Assembly (NCBI GenBank): GCA_902596355.1
Contig: CACJTS010000005.1
Span: 1 to 64,000, forward strand
From: an uncultured Pelagibacteraceae bacterium
Lineage (GTDB): Bacteria > Pseudomonadota > Alphaproteobacteria > Pelagibacterales > Pelagibacteraceae
Length of the DNA: 64,000 nucleotides
Reading direction: 5' to 3'
Part shown: one piece after another, positions 28,670 through 36,938 of the stretch
How the letters are laid out: every line of letters starts with the position of its first letter
Numbering within the stretch: the first letter of the stretch is position 1
Notes under the pieces: model-generated
What the model saw: only the letters and a program-made list of their open reading frames with translations
Database searches by the model: none
Told to the model about the DNA's origin: nothing
Made by a program: the position numbers and the translations under genes

Positions 28670-29390
28670 AACTATTCTCCTTCAACCACTTGTTAGTTTC
28701 CTTCAAGCCGCCGAATGTATAAATGTGGAAGTTATCAGTATGCGATTTAACTTTCCCAATTAAATCATTAGGGTCTTTAGGTTTCAATAAATCTAATGCC
28801 TTAGTAAAATTAGATTTAAGAAAGTTTAAGGAATTTTTTGCCCCAACAATATTAGCAAATTTAATTAAACTAGATATTTTTAATGGCCCAGTAATTCCCA
28901 CATGCACTGGTACGCTTTGCTTAGAAATAAAATCTATAATAGGCTGAGGATCAAGTAACCACTGTGTTACAATATAATCAGCGTAAGGCTTTTTATCTAT
29001 CATAGCTTTTTCTAAATCTGAGTCGGATATATCAGGACTCCCCTCGGGATGTCCAGCAATTCCTATTTTCATTTTTTCAAAATACCCTGTCTCTAAAAGT
29101 TGAAACGAACTATCAAATTTACCTGCCGGCTCTCTTCCACCTCCAATAATTAAGGCTTGCTTTACGCCTCCACCTTTGCATCTAGATACATAATCTTTAA
29201 GCTCTTTTTCATCATGGATTGATCTGGCAGGAAAATGAGGCACCGGGTTAAATCCTTTTTTTACAAGCTCTACTGCTTTATCAGCAGTCTCTCTGTAGTC
29301 ACCTCCAGGTAGCATTGTAATATAGACATCAGACAATGCTGGAACTGTATCAACCTCTGTTTTAGGTCCTATTTCCAATGAAAAATTCAT
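28662..29390 (-). CDS. metF: Short 5,10-methylenetetrahydrofolate reductase (MetF-like)
   Basis: This 242-residue TIM-barrel protein has MetF landmarks: an N-terminal SLEIGPK, PHFPARSIHD, GGGREPAG, GIAGHPEGSPD and IYTFGG near the end. Standard MetF is about 290 residues, so this is a trimmed form. It interconverts 5-methyl- and 5,10-methylene-THF. Next to a DmdA-like protein it most likely runs in the oxidative direction, clearing 5-methyl-THF. It overlaps the DmdA-like start by 8 bases. The same pairing of a THF-demethylase with MetF is known for vanillate demethylase (ligM-metF) in Sphingobium. Confidence 0.82.
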   Translation of the reverse strand: MNFSLEIGPKTEVDTVPALSDVYITMLPGGDYRETADKAVELVKKGFNPVPHFPARSIHDEKELKDYVSRCKGGGVKQALIIGGGREPAGKFDSSFQLLETGYFEKMKIGIAGHPEGSPDISDSDLEKAMIDKKPYADYIVTQWLLDPQPIIDFISKQSVPVHVGITGPLKISSLIKFANIVGAKNSLNFLKSNFTKALDLLKPKDPNDLIGKVKSHTDNFHIYTFGGLKETNKWLKENSYV

Positions 29391-29452
29391 AGTGAAGATC
29401 TTTATTTATTTTGAAATATGAGTCTAGAAAATTCGTTGTTACAAAGTATCAA

Positions 29453-30337
29453 TTATTTTATCTGGCCTCTATGCTTTTGGATCCTTCTTCCATATTCTTG
29501 AGTGACCCTATCAAAGACAATTGCGAGAGCAACTATTGCCAAACCATTCATCATTCCAAGAGCTAAATATTGGTTAGAAACAGCTCTTAATATTGGCACT
29601 CCAAGACCTTTTACGCCTATCATAGAAGCAATAACTACCATAGCTAAAGCCATCATTATGGTTTGGTTTACTCCAGCAAATACAGTTGGTAAAGCTAGCG
29701 GAATTTGAACAGATTTTAATTTTTGTGCTGTAGTTGCACCAAAAGCTTCACTAGCCTCTAAAGTTTCTTTGTCTACCTCTCTAATACCCAAATTGGTTAA
29801 TCTAATTATTGGAGGAACCGCATAGACACAAACAGCAATTAATCCTGGGACTTTTCCAATTCCTAACAACATTAAAATTGGTATCAAATAAACAAAACTA
29901 GGAATTGTTTGCATCATATCTAATACAGGAAGTATTGCTTTTTCAGCTCTACTTGATCTTGCCATCACAATTCCTATTGGAATTCCAACAACAATACAAA
30001 TGATTGTACAGACAGTTATAATTGCAACTGTTGCCATGCAATCTTCCCACATTCCAAAATAACCAATTAATAAAAAAGCAATTGCACTTCCTACAACTAA
30101 TTTCCAACTTCTTGATCCTAACCAGGCTAATCCACAAATTATTCCAATAATTATTATCCATGGTGTAGATAATAATAATCTCTCTAATGAAACTAAAAAA
30201 AATAATAATGGATCAAAAAATGCTTCTATACTGTCACCATATTCTTTTGAAAAATTTCTAAAAGCTAAGTCAATACCTTTTCTTAGCTCCATTTGGGATC
30301 TTCTTCCCAGTTCTGGAAATTCAGTAAAAAATTCCAT
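29453..30337 (-). CDS. Betaine-type ABC transporter permease (ProW family)
   Basis: This 294-residue inner-membrane protein has about six hydrophobic segments and the EAA loop ASEAFGATTAQKLKSVQIP (about 200-218). It is a normal single-domain ProW, unlike the double permease at 4.7 kb. It is the second gene of the minus-strand operon, 51 bases after the binding-protein gene. No ATPase gene is present in the operon, so it must borrow one; the closest candidate in the window is at 3.7 kb. Confidence 0.88.
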   Translation of the reverse strand: MEFFTEFPELGRRSQMELRKGIDLAFRNFSKEYGDSIEAFFDPLLFFLVSLERLLLSTPWIIIIGIICGLAWLGSRSWKLVVGSAIAFLLIGYFGMWEDCMATVAIITVCTIICIVVGIPIGIVMARSSRAEKAILPVLDMMQTIPSFVYLIPILMLLGIGKVPGLIAVCVYAVPPIIRLTNLGIREVDKETLEASEAFGATTAQKLKSVQIPLALPTVFAGVNQTIMMALAMVVIASMIGVKGLGVPILRAVSNQYLALGMMNGLAIVALAIVFDRVTQEYGRRIQKHRGQIK

Positions 30338-30350
30338 AAATATTAATTCT

Positions 30351-30375
30351 ACGAGCCTATATTAAATAGGCTCGT
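30351..30375 (-). other. Stem-loop between binding-protein and permease genes
   Basis: A perfect 10-base-pair inverted repeat (ACGAGCCTAT at 30351-30360 with its complement at 30366-30375) surrounds a 5-base loop. There is no T-run on the minus strand after it, so it looks less like a terminator than a processing or stabilising hairpin. Such a hairpin would keep the upstream binding-protein mRNA at higher level than the permease mRNA. Confidence 0.7.
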
Positions 30376-30388
30376 AATTTAAAGTTAA

Positions 30389-31399
30389 TTATAAACTTTT
30401 TTTGATTTTTTTTGCAGCATCAGAAGATACCCACTTAGTCCAAATATCTTCATGCTTAATTAAAAACTCAACCGCAGCATCAGAACCTTTAGCTTGGTTG
30501 TCAGCCATATAAACCAACATTCCATTCATCACTGTGCCTGGAAAAGTTCTACTTTCAACATATTTTAGAACATCTTTTCCACCAGTTTTAGCAAAGTTAG
30601 CACTTACAATTGAGTTAACCTCAGATTTTGTCCAAGCTGTTGGTTTTGGATTTGCACAGTCTTGTTCTGCAAGAGTTATGCAATTGTCCCAATTATCTCT
30701 ACCTGCAAAAGGAACACCAAAATCAACTGGCTGTAAATTATATTTACCAACCATTGATGTAGGATTCCAATAATATCCAAACCAAGGCTCACCAGAGTCT
30801 GAAGCTTTAGCAATTGAACCATCTAAACCTGCTGCTGAACCTGGATCAATAAGTTTCCAACCTTTTTTTTCCATTTCAAAAGCTCTGTACAAATTGGCAT
30901 TAGCTAATTGACATCCCCATCCTGCTGGACATCCCATGAAAGCACCTTTTGATGGGTCTTCTTTATCAGGAAACAAATCTGGACGTTCTAAAATTTGAAC
31001 AGCTGTCATTCCTTTAAGTTCAGGATGTTTTTCTAAAGCTGCTGGATTTAACCACCAACCTTCTCCAAGACCTGTAATTGGAGCTTTATTTGCAATAATT
31101 AGTCTTTTCTCACTTACCGCTTTTTTTAAAGGAGTGTAAACTGCATTCGCCCATTGTTCAGGGTTCATGTCAGGCGTTCCTTTATCATTCATAGATGTAA
31201 ATGTTGGCATAGTAGCACCAGGTACTAATTCTACGTCACATCCATATCCTTCTTCGAGAATGATTTTATCAACGTTTGCCATTAACTCGGCAGATGCCCA
31301 GTTTTGTTCGGCTATAACTAATTTTCCACAAGCATTTGCAAAAGAAGTCATACCAAATGCTAAAAGCGCGGAAAATAGAATTGTTTTTAGTTTTTTCAT
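30389..31399 (-). CDS. Betaine-type periplasmic substrate-binding protein (OpuAC/ProX family)
   Basis: This 336-residue protein has a signal peptide (MKKLKTILFSALLAFGMTSFANA) and cysteines just after it (ACGKLV). The mature part has the osmolyte-binding fold with many tryptophans for a cation-pi cage (EQNWASAE, EQWANAVY, GEGWWLNP, EPWFGYYWNP). It is the first gene of a minus-strand operon with a permease, metF and a DmdA-like demethylase. The ligand is therefore likely to be a methylated compound whose methyl groups go to THF. It is clearly different from tmoX in sequence, so a different substrate is expected. Confidence 0.87.
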   Translation of the reverse strand: MKKLKTILFSALLAFGMTSFANACGKLVIAEQNWASAELMANVDKIILEEGYGCDVELVPGATMPTFTSMNDKGTPDMNPEQWANAVYTPLKKAVSEKRLIIANKAPITGLGEGWWLNPAALEKHPELKGMTAVQILERPDLFPDKEDPSKGAFMGCPAGWGCQLANANLYRAFEMEKKGWKLIDPGSAAGLDGSIAKASDSGEPWFGYYWNPTSMVGKYNLQPVDFGVPFAGRDNWDNCITLAEQDCANPKPTAWTKSEVNSIVSANFAKTGGKDVLKYVESRTFPGTVMNGMLVYMADNQAKGSDAAVEFLIKHEDIWTKWVSSDAAKKIKKSL

Positions 31400-31465
31400 T
31401 ATATCTCCGTTAGTTAATTTTTGAATGAATACTACAACATATCAATGAAAAGATTGCAAATATCT

Positions 31466-31482
31466 TTCAACTTTTAGTTGAA
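31466..31482. promoter_or_regulatory. Inverted repeat in the divergent spacer (possible operator)
   Basis: TTCAACT-TTT-AGTTGAA is a 7-base perfect inverted repeat with a 3-base spacer. It sits in the 277-base gap between the divergent binding-protein and Rieske genes. The size fits a dimeric regulator site. The half-site AGTTGAA recurs just before the Rieske start codon at 31670-31676. No regulator is identified. Confidence 0.4.
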
Positions 31483-31643
31483 GTCAAATTGTCTTTAAAT
31501 GGGATTTATTTAGAGATAAAGTTTTTTGTATGAAATTTTCTGCAAATTTTTTTTTTAAAGAATTTGTTTATATTTTAAATTGTAAAACTGTTTTTCAACA
31601 AATCATAATAAGAGAATCGTAAAAATTTAGCTTTAATTAATTC

Positions 31644-31674
31644 CAACTTAAACAAGGAGGTTTAATAAAAGTTG
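31644..31674 (+). promoter_or_regulatory. Ribosome-binding site placed in a hairpin loop before the Rieske gene
   Basis: The strong Shine-Dalgarno AAGGAG (31654-31659) lies exactly in the 6-base loop of a 6-base-pair stem (TTAAAC at 31648-31653 with GTTTAA at 31660-31665). An outer 4-base pairing (CAAC at 31644-31647 with GTTG at 31671-31674) closes the structure just before the ATG at 31677. The distance from the AAGGAG core to the start codon is longer than usual. It may be a translational control hairpin; the stem is AT-rich and weak. Confidence 0.4.
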
Positions 31675-31676
31675 AA

Positions 31677-32855
31677 ATGAAAAAGTTATCTCAAATAGTT
31701 GATTTAAAAAAAATAAAAGTTGTAAATAAAAATATTGATAAAGCTCATGGCTTACCAAATGAGTGTTACACCAATCCAGATTATTTATCTATTGAGAGAA
31801 AAAAAATTTTTGAAAATAAATGGGTCGTAATTGGTGTTGGTAGTTCCTTACCAAATATTGGAGACGCGAAACCATTTGATCTGCTAGGAATTCCATTAAT
31901 TATTTTACGAGATAAAAATAATAAAATTAGAGTTTTTCATAATGTTTGTAGTCATCGAGGTTTTAAGATTCTTCAAGAAAAATGTAAAATTAAGAATGTA
32001 ATAAGATGCCCGTATCATTCTTGGTCATATGATATGAGCGGCAAGTTAATAGCCACACCTCATATTGGTGGAATGAATAAACATAATTGTAATAAATTTA
32101 ACAAATCGCAAAGTGGTCTTAAGGAAGTTAGATCTCATGTTTGGTTAGATTTAATTTTTGTAAATTTAAACAAAAATGAAATCAATTTCGAAAAATATAT
32201 TAAACCTTTAAGTGACAGATGGAAAAAATTCTGGCCGATAAAAGATAGAGACTTAATTGTTTATTCAAAAGATTATGGTTATTTTAATTTAAATGCAAAA
32301 TGTAATTGGAAATTTGCAATAGAAAATTATTGTGAAAGTTATCATCTACCCTGGGTTCATCCTGGATTAAACTCTTACTCAAAAATTGATGATCATTATC
32401 ATATTCAAGGATTGCCTAATCGTTTTGCTGGACAAGGCACAATGGTTTATAATCCAAGGTTTAAAAGTAACTTAAAATTTCCAACATTCCCAAACTGGCC
32501 AAAAGATCAAGAGCATATTGCTGAATACGTTGCTCTTTTCCCAAATGTAATGCTTGGGATTCATAAAGACCATTTTTACGCCTACTGGTTAGAACCAGTA
32601 AATAATGAATATACAAAAGAACATATGGAAATTTTTTATGTTGGTAACGAAGCTGCAAATTCGAAAAAATTTAAATCACTTAGAAAACAAAACTTTGAAC
32701 TTTGGAAAGGAGTTCAAAGTGAAGATTTAAATATAATTGAGGGAATGCAAGATGGGAGAAAATCACCATCTTATAATGGGGGAAACTTTTCACCTGTGAT
32801 GGATAATCCCACCCATCATTTCCACAAATGGGTTGCAAATAATATAATGAAATGA
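31677..32855 (+). CDS. Rieske non-haem iron oxygenase, quaternary-ammonium type
   Basis: This 392-residue oxygenase component has the Rieske [2Fe-2S] ligands C91 and H93 (NVCSHRG) and C111 and H114 (RCPYHSW). Its mononuclear iron site is ENYCESYHLPWVHP (H223, H228) with a later aspartate. The bridging residue three before H223 is E220 instead of the usual aspartate, as I recall for carnitine oxygenase CntA. Together with the betaine genes downstream this suggests N-demethylation or cleavage of a quaternary ammonium compound such as glycine betaine. No reductase subunit is next to it, so electrons must come from elsewhere. It is the first gene of the 18-kb plus-strand gene array. Confidence 0.85.
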   Translation: MKKLSQIVDLKKIKVVNKNIDKAHGLPNECYTNPDYLSIERKKIFENKWVVIGVGSSLPNIGDAKPFDLLGIPLIILRDKNNKIRVFHNVCSHRGFKILQEKCKIKNVIRCPYHSWSYDMSGKLIATPHIGGMNKHNCNKFNKSQSGLKEVRSHVWLDLIFVNLNKNEINFEKYIKPLSDRWKKFWPIKDRDLIVYSKDYGYFNLNAKCNWKFAIENYCESYHLPWVHPGLNSYSKIDDHYHIQGLPNRFAGQGTMVYNPRFKSNLKFPTFPNWPKDQEHIAEYVALFPNVMLGIHKDHFYAYWLEPVNNEYTKEHMEIFYVGNEAANSKKFKSLRKQNFELWKGVQSEDLNIIEGMQDGRKSPSYNGGNFSPVMDNPTHHFHKWVANNIMK

Positions 32856-32866
32856 AAGGATAAATT

Positions 32867-33907
32867 ATGAAAAAAGATCTTATTACTAAATTAAATGAAG
32901 GACCTATTATGTGTGCAGAAGGATATCTTTTTGCAATGGAAAGAAGAGGTTATCTTTCAGCAGGTCCATTTGTTCCAGAAGTAGTTTTAGAACATCCTGA
33001 GGTAGTAACTCAGTTACATAGAGAATTTATTAGAGCTGGATCAGATGTTGTTCAAGCATTTACTTATTATGGTCATAGAGAAAAACTGAGAATTATTGGA
33101 AAAGAAGATATGTTAGAGCCACTCCAAAAAAATGCTCTTAAGATAGCAAAAGATGCAGCGAATGAATTTAAAGATTTAGATTTAATGGTTTGTGGAGATG
33201 TAGCTAATACAAACGTATTTGATCCTGGTGATGCTAATACTCATAAACAATGTCAACAAATGTATGAAGAACAGATAGCTTGGGCGAAAGAAGCTGGTGT
33301 TGATTTTGTAATTGCAGAAACAATAAATTGGACTGAAGAAATGAAGATAGCATTAAAAGCAATTAAAGATGCTGGACTTATTGCAGTTTGTAATTTTGCA
33401 ATTCCTAGAGGGGACAAAACTAGAGAAGGTCATACCGCTGAAGATGCTTGCAAAATGATGGAAGATTTAGGTGCAGATGTAGTTGGTTTAAATTGTTATC
33501 GAGGACCTGAAATGACAATGAAACTATTAAAAAAAGTTAGAGAAAAAGTTTCATGTCACGTTGCTGGACTTCCAGTACCATACAGAACAACAGAGGAAGA
33601 ACCTGGTTTTCTAAATATAACTGATCATGGTTGCAATTGTATTCCAGGGGGAAATGCATTCCCAGTAGCTTTAGATAATTTGTTTTGTAACAGATTTGAA
33701 ATGGCAGAGTTTGCAAAAGATTGTTTTCAGAACAAAATAAATTTTATTGGTATATGTTGTGGAGCAGAAGCACATCACGTAAGAGAAATGTCAGTTGCAA
33801 TTGGAAAAAAACCAATTTCAATGAAATATATGCCTGATATGAGCAAACATTTCCATCATGGTACAGATAAATCTCTAAAAAAAGTAAACAAGGAAATTAA
33901 ATACTAA
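32867..33907 (+). CDS. bhmT: Betaine-homocysteine S-methyltransferase (BHMT family)
   Basis: This 346-residue zinc-dependent methyltransferase moves a methyl group from glycine betaine, or a sulphonium analogue, to homocysteine, giving methionine and dimethylglycine. The zinc cysteines are visible in VGLNCYRGP and in the C-terminal GICCGAEAH, and the N-terminal AEGYLFAMERRGYL matches the BHMT barrel start. It follows the Rieske gene by 11 bases and overlaps the flavin dehydrogenase gene by one base (TAATG). Its dimethylglycine product is the expected substrate of that next enzyme. No SAM riboswitch fits in the 11-base gap. Confidence 0.9.
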   Translation: MKKDLITKLNEGPIMCAEGYLFAMERRGYLSAGPFVPEVVLEHPEVVTQLHREFIRAGSDVVQAFTYYGHREKLRIIGKEDMLEPLQKNALKIAKDAANEFKDLDLMVCGDVANTNVFDPGDANTHKQCQQMYEEQIAWAKEAGVDFVIAETINWTEEMKIALKAIKDAGLIAVCNFAIPRGDKTREGHTAEDACKMMEDLGADVVGLNCYRGPEMTMKLLKKVREKVSCHVAGLPVPYRTTEEEPGFLNITDHGCNCIPGGNAFPVALDNLFCNRFEMAEFAKDCFQNKINFIGICCGAEAHHVREMSVAIGKKPISMKYMPDMSKHFHHGTDKSLKKVNKEIKY

Positions 33908-36312
33908 TGGAAAAGCATGCGAAGGTAGTAATCATAGGAGGTGGTGTAGTAGGGTGCTCTATTCTTTATCATTTATCTAAATTTGGATTAAAGGATTGTA
34001 TCTTGCTTGAAAGAAACGAGCTTACTTCTGGTTCGTCTTGGCATGCAGCAGGAAATGTTCATGTAATATCTTCAGATCCAAATATTTCTAGAATGATGGC
34101 TTATACGATAGGCTTGTATAAAGAGATAGAAAAAGAGTCTGGTCACTCAACTGGATTTAAACCTAGTGGAGGATTTTATTTAGCATCAAACGAAGTGTGG
34201 GCTGAATATTTAAAAAGAGAAAGATCAAAAGCAAGATACATGGGACTTGATCAAGACTTTATTTCTTTAGAGGAAGTAAAAAAGAAACATCCTTTAATTG
34301 ATCCATCTAGATACTTGCTAGCATTATGGGATCCTATTGATGGTGAAGTTGATCCATCAGGAGTTACTTATGCTTTTGCAAAAGCTGCAAAAGTTCATGG
34401 TGGTAAATATTACACGCACACTGTTGTTAAAGATACGAAACAAAAAGAAGACGGGACTTGGGATGTCTTTACTGAAAAAGGAAATATTAATGCTGAAATA
34501 GTAATTAACGCTGGTGGTTTATGGGCAAGAGAAGTTGGGCAATTAGCTGGGCTTAACCTTCCTGTTCAACCAATGGAGCACCATTATTTAATCACTGAAC
34601 CTATTCCTGAAATCGAAGCAATGGGTGATCAAAGACTACCTATAGGAACAGATTTTGAGGGAAATATTTACTTTAGACAAGAAGGAAAAGGAATGTTGCT
34701 TGGAACCTATGAGCCAAAATCAACTCCTTGGAAAGTAGAGGGAACTCCAATGAATTTTGGTCACGAGTTGCTTGAGCCAAAGCTAGATAACATTGAAGAT
34801 CGATTGGCAATTGGGTTTGAGAGAATGCCAGCATTAGAGCGGGCAGGAATAAAAAATATAGTTAATGGACCTTTTACTTTTGGTCCAGACGGAAGTCCTC
34901 TTATTGGTCCAGTACCAGGAATGAAAAATTATTGGGTTGCTGTTGGTGTTATGGCTGGATTTTGCCAAGGTGGTGGTGTTGGAAAGTGTATAGCAGAATG
35001 GATTATTGACGGAGAACCATCAATAGATGTTTGGGCAATGGATGTTGCAAGATTTGGAGATTATGCATCACCTCAATATGGAACAATAAAATCCTCAGAA
35101 AATTATGAGCGAAGATTTATTATGACTTTTCCAAATGAAACTTTACCAAAGGGAAGAAAACAAAAAACTACTGCGCTGTATGATCGTTTTGTAAATCAAG
35201 GTGCTGTTATGGGAGATAGCTTTGGATTGGAAAATGTTTTGTGGTTTGCAAATAATAAAGAAGATGCTCATGAAGAGCCTACTATTAAAAGATCAAGATC
35301 ACATGACTATGTTTCAAAAGAAGTTATTAATGTAAGAGAAAATGTTGGTTTAATCGAAGTTGCAAACTTTTCAAAACATGAATTCAAAGGTCCTGATGCT
35401 AGAAAATTTTTAGATCATATAATGGCTGGAAGACTTCCAAAACCAGGAAGAATATCTTTATCCCCAATGTTGTCATATAGAGGAAAGTTATGTGGTGATT
35501 TAACTGTGGCTTGTTTAGATGAAAATGAATTCATGGTGTTTGGTTCTGGAGCTGCTCAAGAAATGCATAGACGTTGGTTTGAGAGTCATTTAGATAAATT
35601 TAATTTAAGTTATTCTAATAGATCTGATGAGTATCATGGTTTGTCTATCGCGGGACCTAACTCAAGGAAAGTTTTAGAAAAAATTGTAAGAGACGATGTT
35701 TCAAATGAAAAATTTAAATTTAGAGATTCTAGAAGAATGTTTGTTGGGGGAGTTCCAGCAATAATAAATAGAATATCATTTACAGGTGAACTGGGTTATG
35801 AAATTTATGTAGCACCTCACTATCAATTAAAACTTTATGAAGAATTAATGGAAGCAGGAAAAGAATTTAATATTAAACCATTTGGTGGAAGAGCATTAAT
35901 GTCAATGAGGTTAGAGAAAAATTGGGGAGCTTGGACTTTAGATTATAGACCAGATTTTACAGCAAAAGAGACAGGCTTAGATGCTTTTATTAATTGGGAT
36001 AAAGATTTTATTGGTAAAGAATGTGCACAAAAGGAAAATTCTTCAAATAAACTCATACCATTAATTGTTGAAACAAACGATATTGATGTAACAAATAATG
36101 AAGCCGTAATGAATGGAGATCGAAGTATTGGTTATGTAACTTCAGGTGGTTTTGCTCACTTTGTAAATAAAAGTGTAGCATTTACTTTTATTGATCAAAA
36201 AAACATTAATTTTGAAAATAAAATTCAAGTAGAGATAAATGGAGATTTATTTAATTGTTCAATAATTAAAGAACCACTTTATGATCCAAGTGGTCAAAAA
36301 ATGAGAAGCTAA
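33907..36312 (+). CDS. Dimethylglycine/sarcosine dehydrogenase-like flavoprotein (FAD + GcvT)
   Basis: This 801-residue protein has an N-terminal FAD oxidase domain with VVIIGGGVVGCSILYHLS (7-24), and SSWHAAGN, whose histidine matches the covalent-flavin residue of mammalian DMGDH. A central FAO-type region follows, then a C-terminal GcvT THF domain (about 430-800, with FKGPDARKFLDHI and FTGELGYEIYV). It would oxidatively demethylate dimethylglycine or sarcosine, make 5,10-methylene-THF and pass electrons to ETF. It sits directly after bhmT. A second paralogue lies at 43.9 kb, so the two may take successive substrates. Confidence 0.87.
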   Translation: MEKHAKVVIIGGGVVGCSILYHLSKFGLKDCILLERNELTSGSSWHAAGNVHVISSDPNISRMMAYTIGLYKEIEKESGHSTGFKPSGGFYLASNEVWAEYLKRERSKARYMGLDQDFISLEEVKKKHPLIDPSRYLLALWDPIDGEVDPSGVTYAFAKAAKVHGGKYYTHTVVKDTKQKEDGTWDVFTEKGNINAEIVINAGGLWAREVGQLAGLNLPVQPMEHHYLITEPIPEIEAMGDQRLPIGTDFEGNIYFRQEGKGMLLGTYEPKSTPWKVEGTPMNFGHELLEPKLDNIEDRLAIGFERMPALERAGIKNIVNGPFTFGPDGSPLIGPVPGMKNYWVAVGVMAGFCQGGGVGKCIAEWIIDGEPSIDVWAMDVARFGDYASPQYGTIKSSENYERRFIMTFPNETLPKGRKQKTTALYDRFVNQGAVMGDSFGLENVLWFANNKEDAHEEPTIKRSRSHDYVSKEVINVRENVGLIEVANFSKHEFKGPDARKFLDHIMAGRLPKPGRISLSPMLSYRGKLCGDLTVACLDENEFMVFGSGAAQEMHRRWFESHLDKFNLSYSNRSDEYHGLSIAGPNSRKVLEKIVRDDVSNEKFKFRDSRRMFVGGVPAIINRISFTGELGYEIYVAPHYQLKLYEELMEAGKEFNIKPFGGRALMSMRLEKNWGAWTLDYRPDFTAKETGLDAFINWDKDFIGKECAQKENSSNKLIPLIVETNDIDVTNNEAVMNGDRSIGYVTSGGFAHFVNKSVAFTFIDQKNINFENKIQVEINGDLFNCSIIKEPLYDPSGQKMRS

Positions 36313-36938
36313 TGGCTCAAAAAGACGTAGGAAACAAAATTCCAATTTATAAGCTTAAAACTACTGATGAAGTTATGAAGTACTACGATGAGTGGGGAGA
36401 CAAAGATAAATATAATAAAGACATGGTTGATTGGAACTATACAGGACCTAAAGAAACCGCAGAAATATTTAACAAATATGAGAAAAATAAAGATACTCTA
36501 ATTTTTGATGCTGGATGTGGAACAGGTTTAGTTGGATTGGAGCTTAAAAAATATAGTTTTAAAAATTTTCATGGAGCCGATTTATCTCAAACTTTATTAG
36601 ATACCGTGCCAAAAGATCTTTATCAAAAATTAGTAAGGGTTGATTTAAATAAACCAATAGAAGTTGAGGATAACTTTTATGGTGGAGTTATGTGTGTTGG
36701 AACATTTACTTTTGGGCATGTAAAATCAAATGCATTAGATGAATTTATAAGAATCACAAAACCAGGTGGTTTAATTTGTTTCACAATTAATGAAGGAATT
36801 CATGAAGAGTATGGTTTTGATAAAAAAATTGATATACTGAAAGATAGCAAGAAGTGGGAAGAAGTAGAATTTTTTAAATCTGACTATATTGCAAGTAAAG
36901 ATGTTAACGCATGGTTAGGGTTGTATAGAGTATTATGA
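36312..36938 (+). CDS. Class I SAM-dependent methyltransferase
   Basis: This 208-residue protein has SAM motif I IFDAGCGTGLVGLEL (about 64-78) and an acidic motif II (FHGADLS). A GGVMCVGTFTFGHV segment takes the motif IV place, then ITKPGGLICFTINE. It is a typical small-molecule methyltransferase of the methyltransf_11/25 type. It has TAATG and ATGA junctions with its neighbours, so it is tightly embedded in the operon. The substrate is unknown; a role in making or recycling a methylated osmolyte is possible. Confidence 0.85.
   Translation: MAQKDVGNKIPIYKLKTTDEVMKYYDEWGDKDKYNKDMVDWNYTGPKETAEIFNKYEKNKDTLIFDAGCGTGLVGLELKKYSFKNFHGADLSQTLLDTVPKDLYQKLVRVDLNKPIEVEDNFYGGVMCVGTFTFGHVKSNALDEFIRITKPGGLICFTINEGIHEEYGFDKKIDILKDSKKWEEVEFFKSDYIASKDVNAWLGLYRVL

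Noticed and set aside
32856-32866. SAM riboswitch (SAM-II or SAM-V) before bhmT, as known from Pelagibacter
   Set aside because: Only 11 bases separate the Rieske stop from the bhmT start, too short for an aptamer. I did not recognise either class in the larger spacer at 31400-31676, although without a covariance search I cannot exclude one there.
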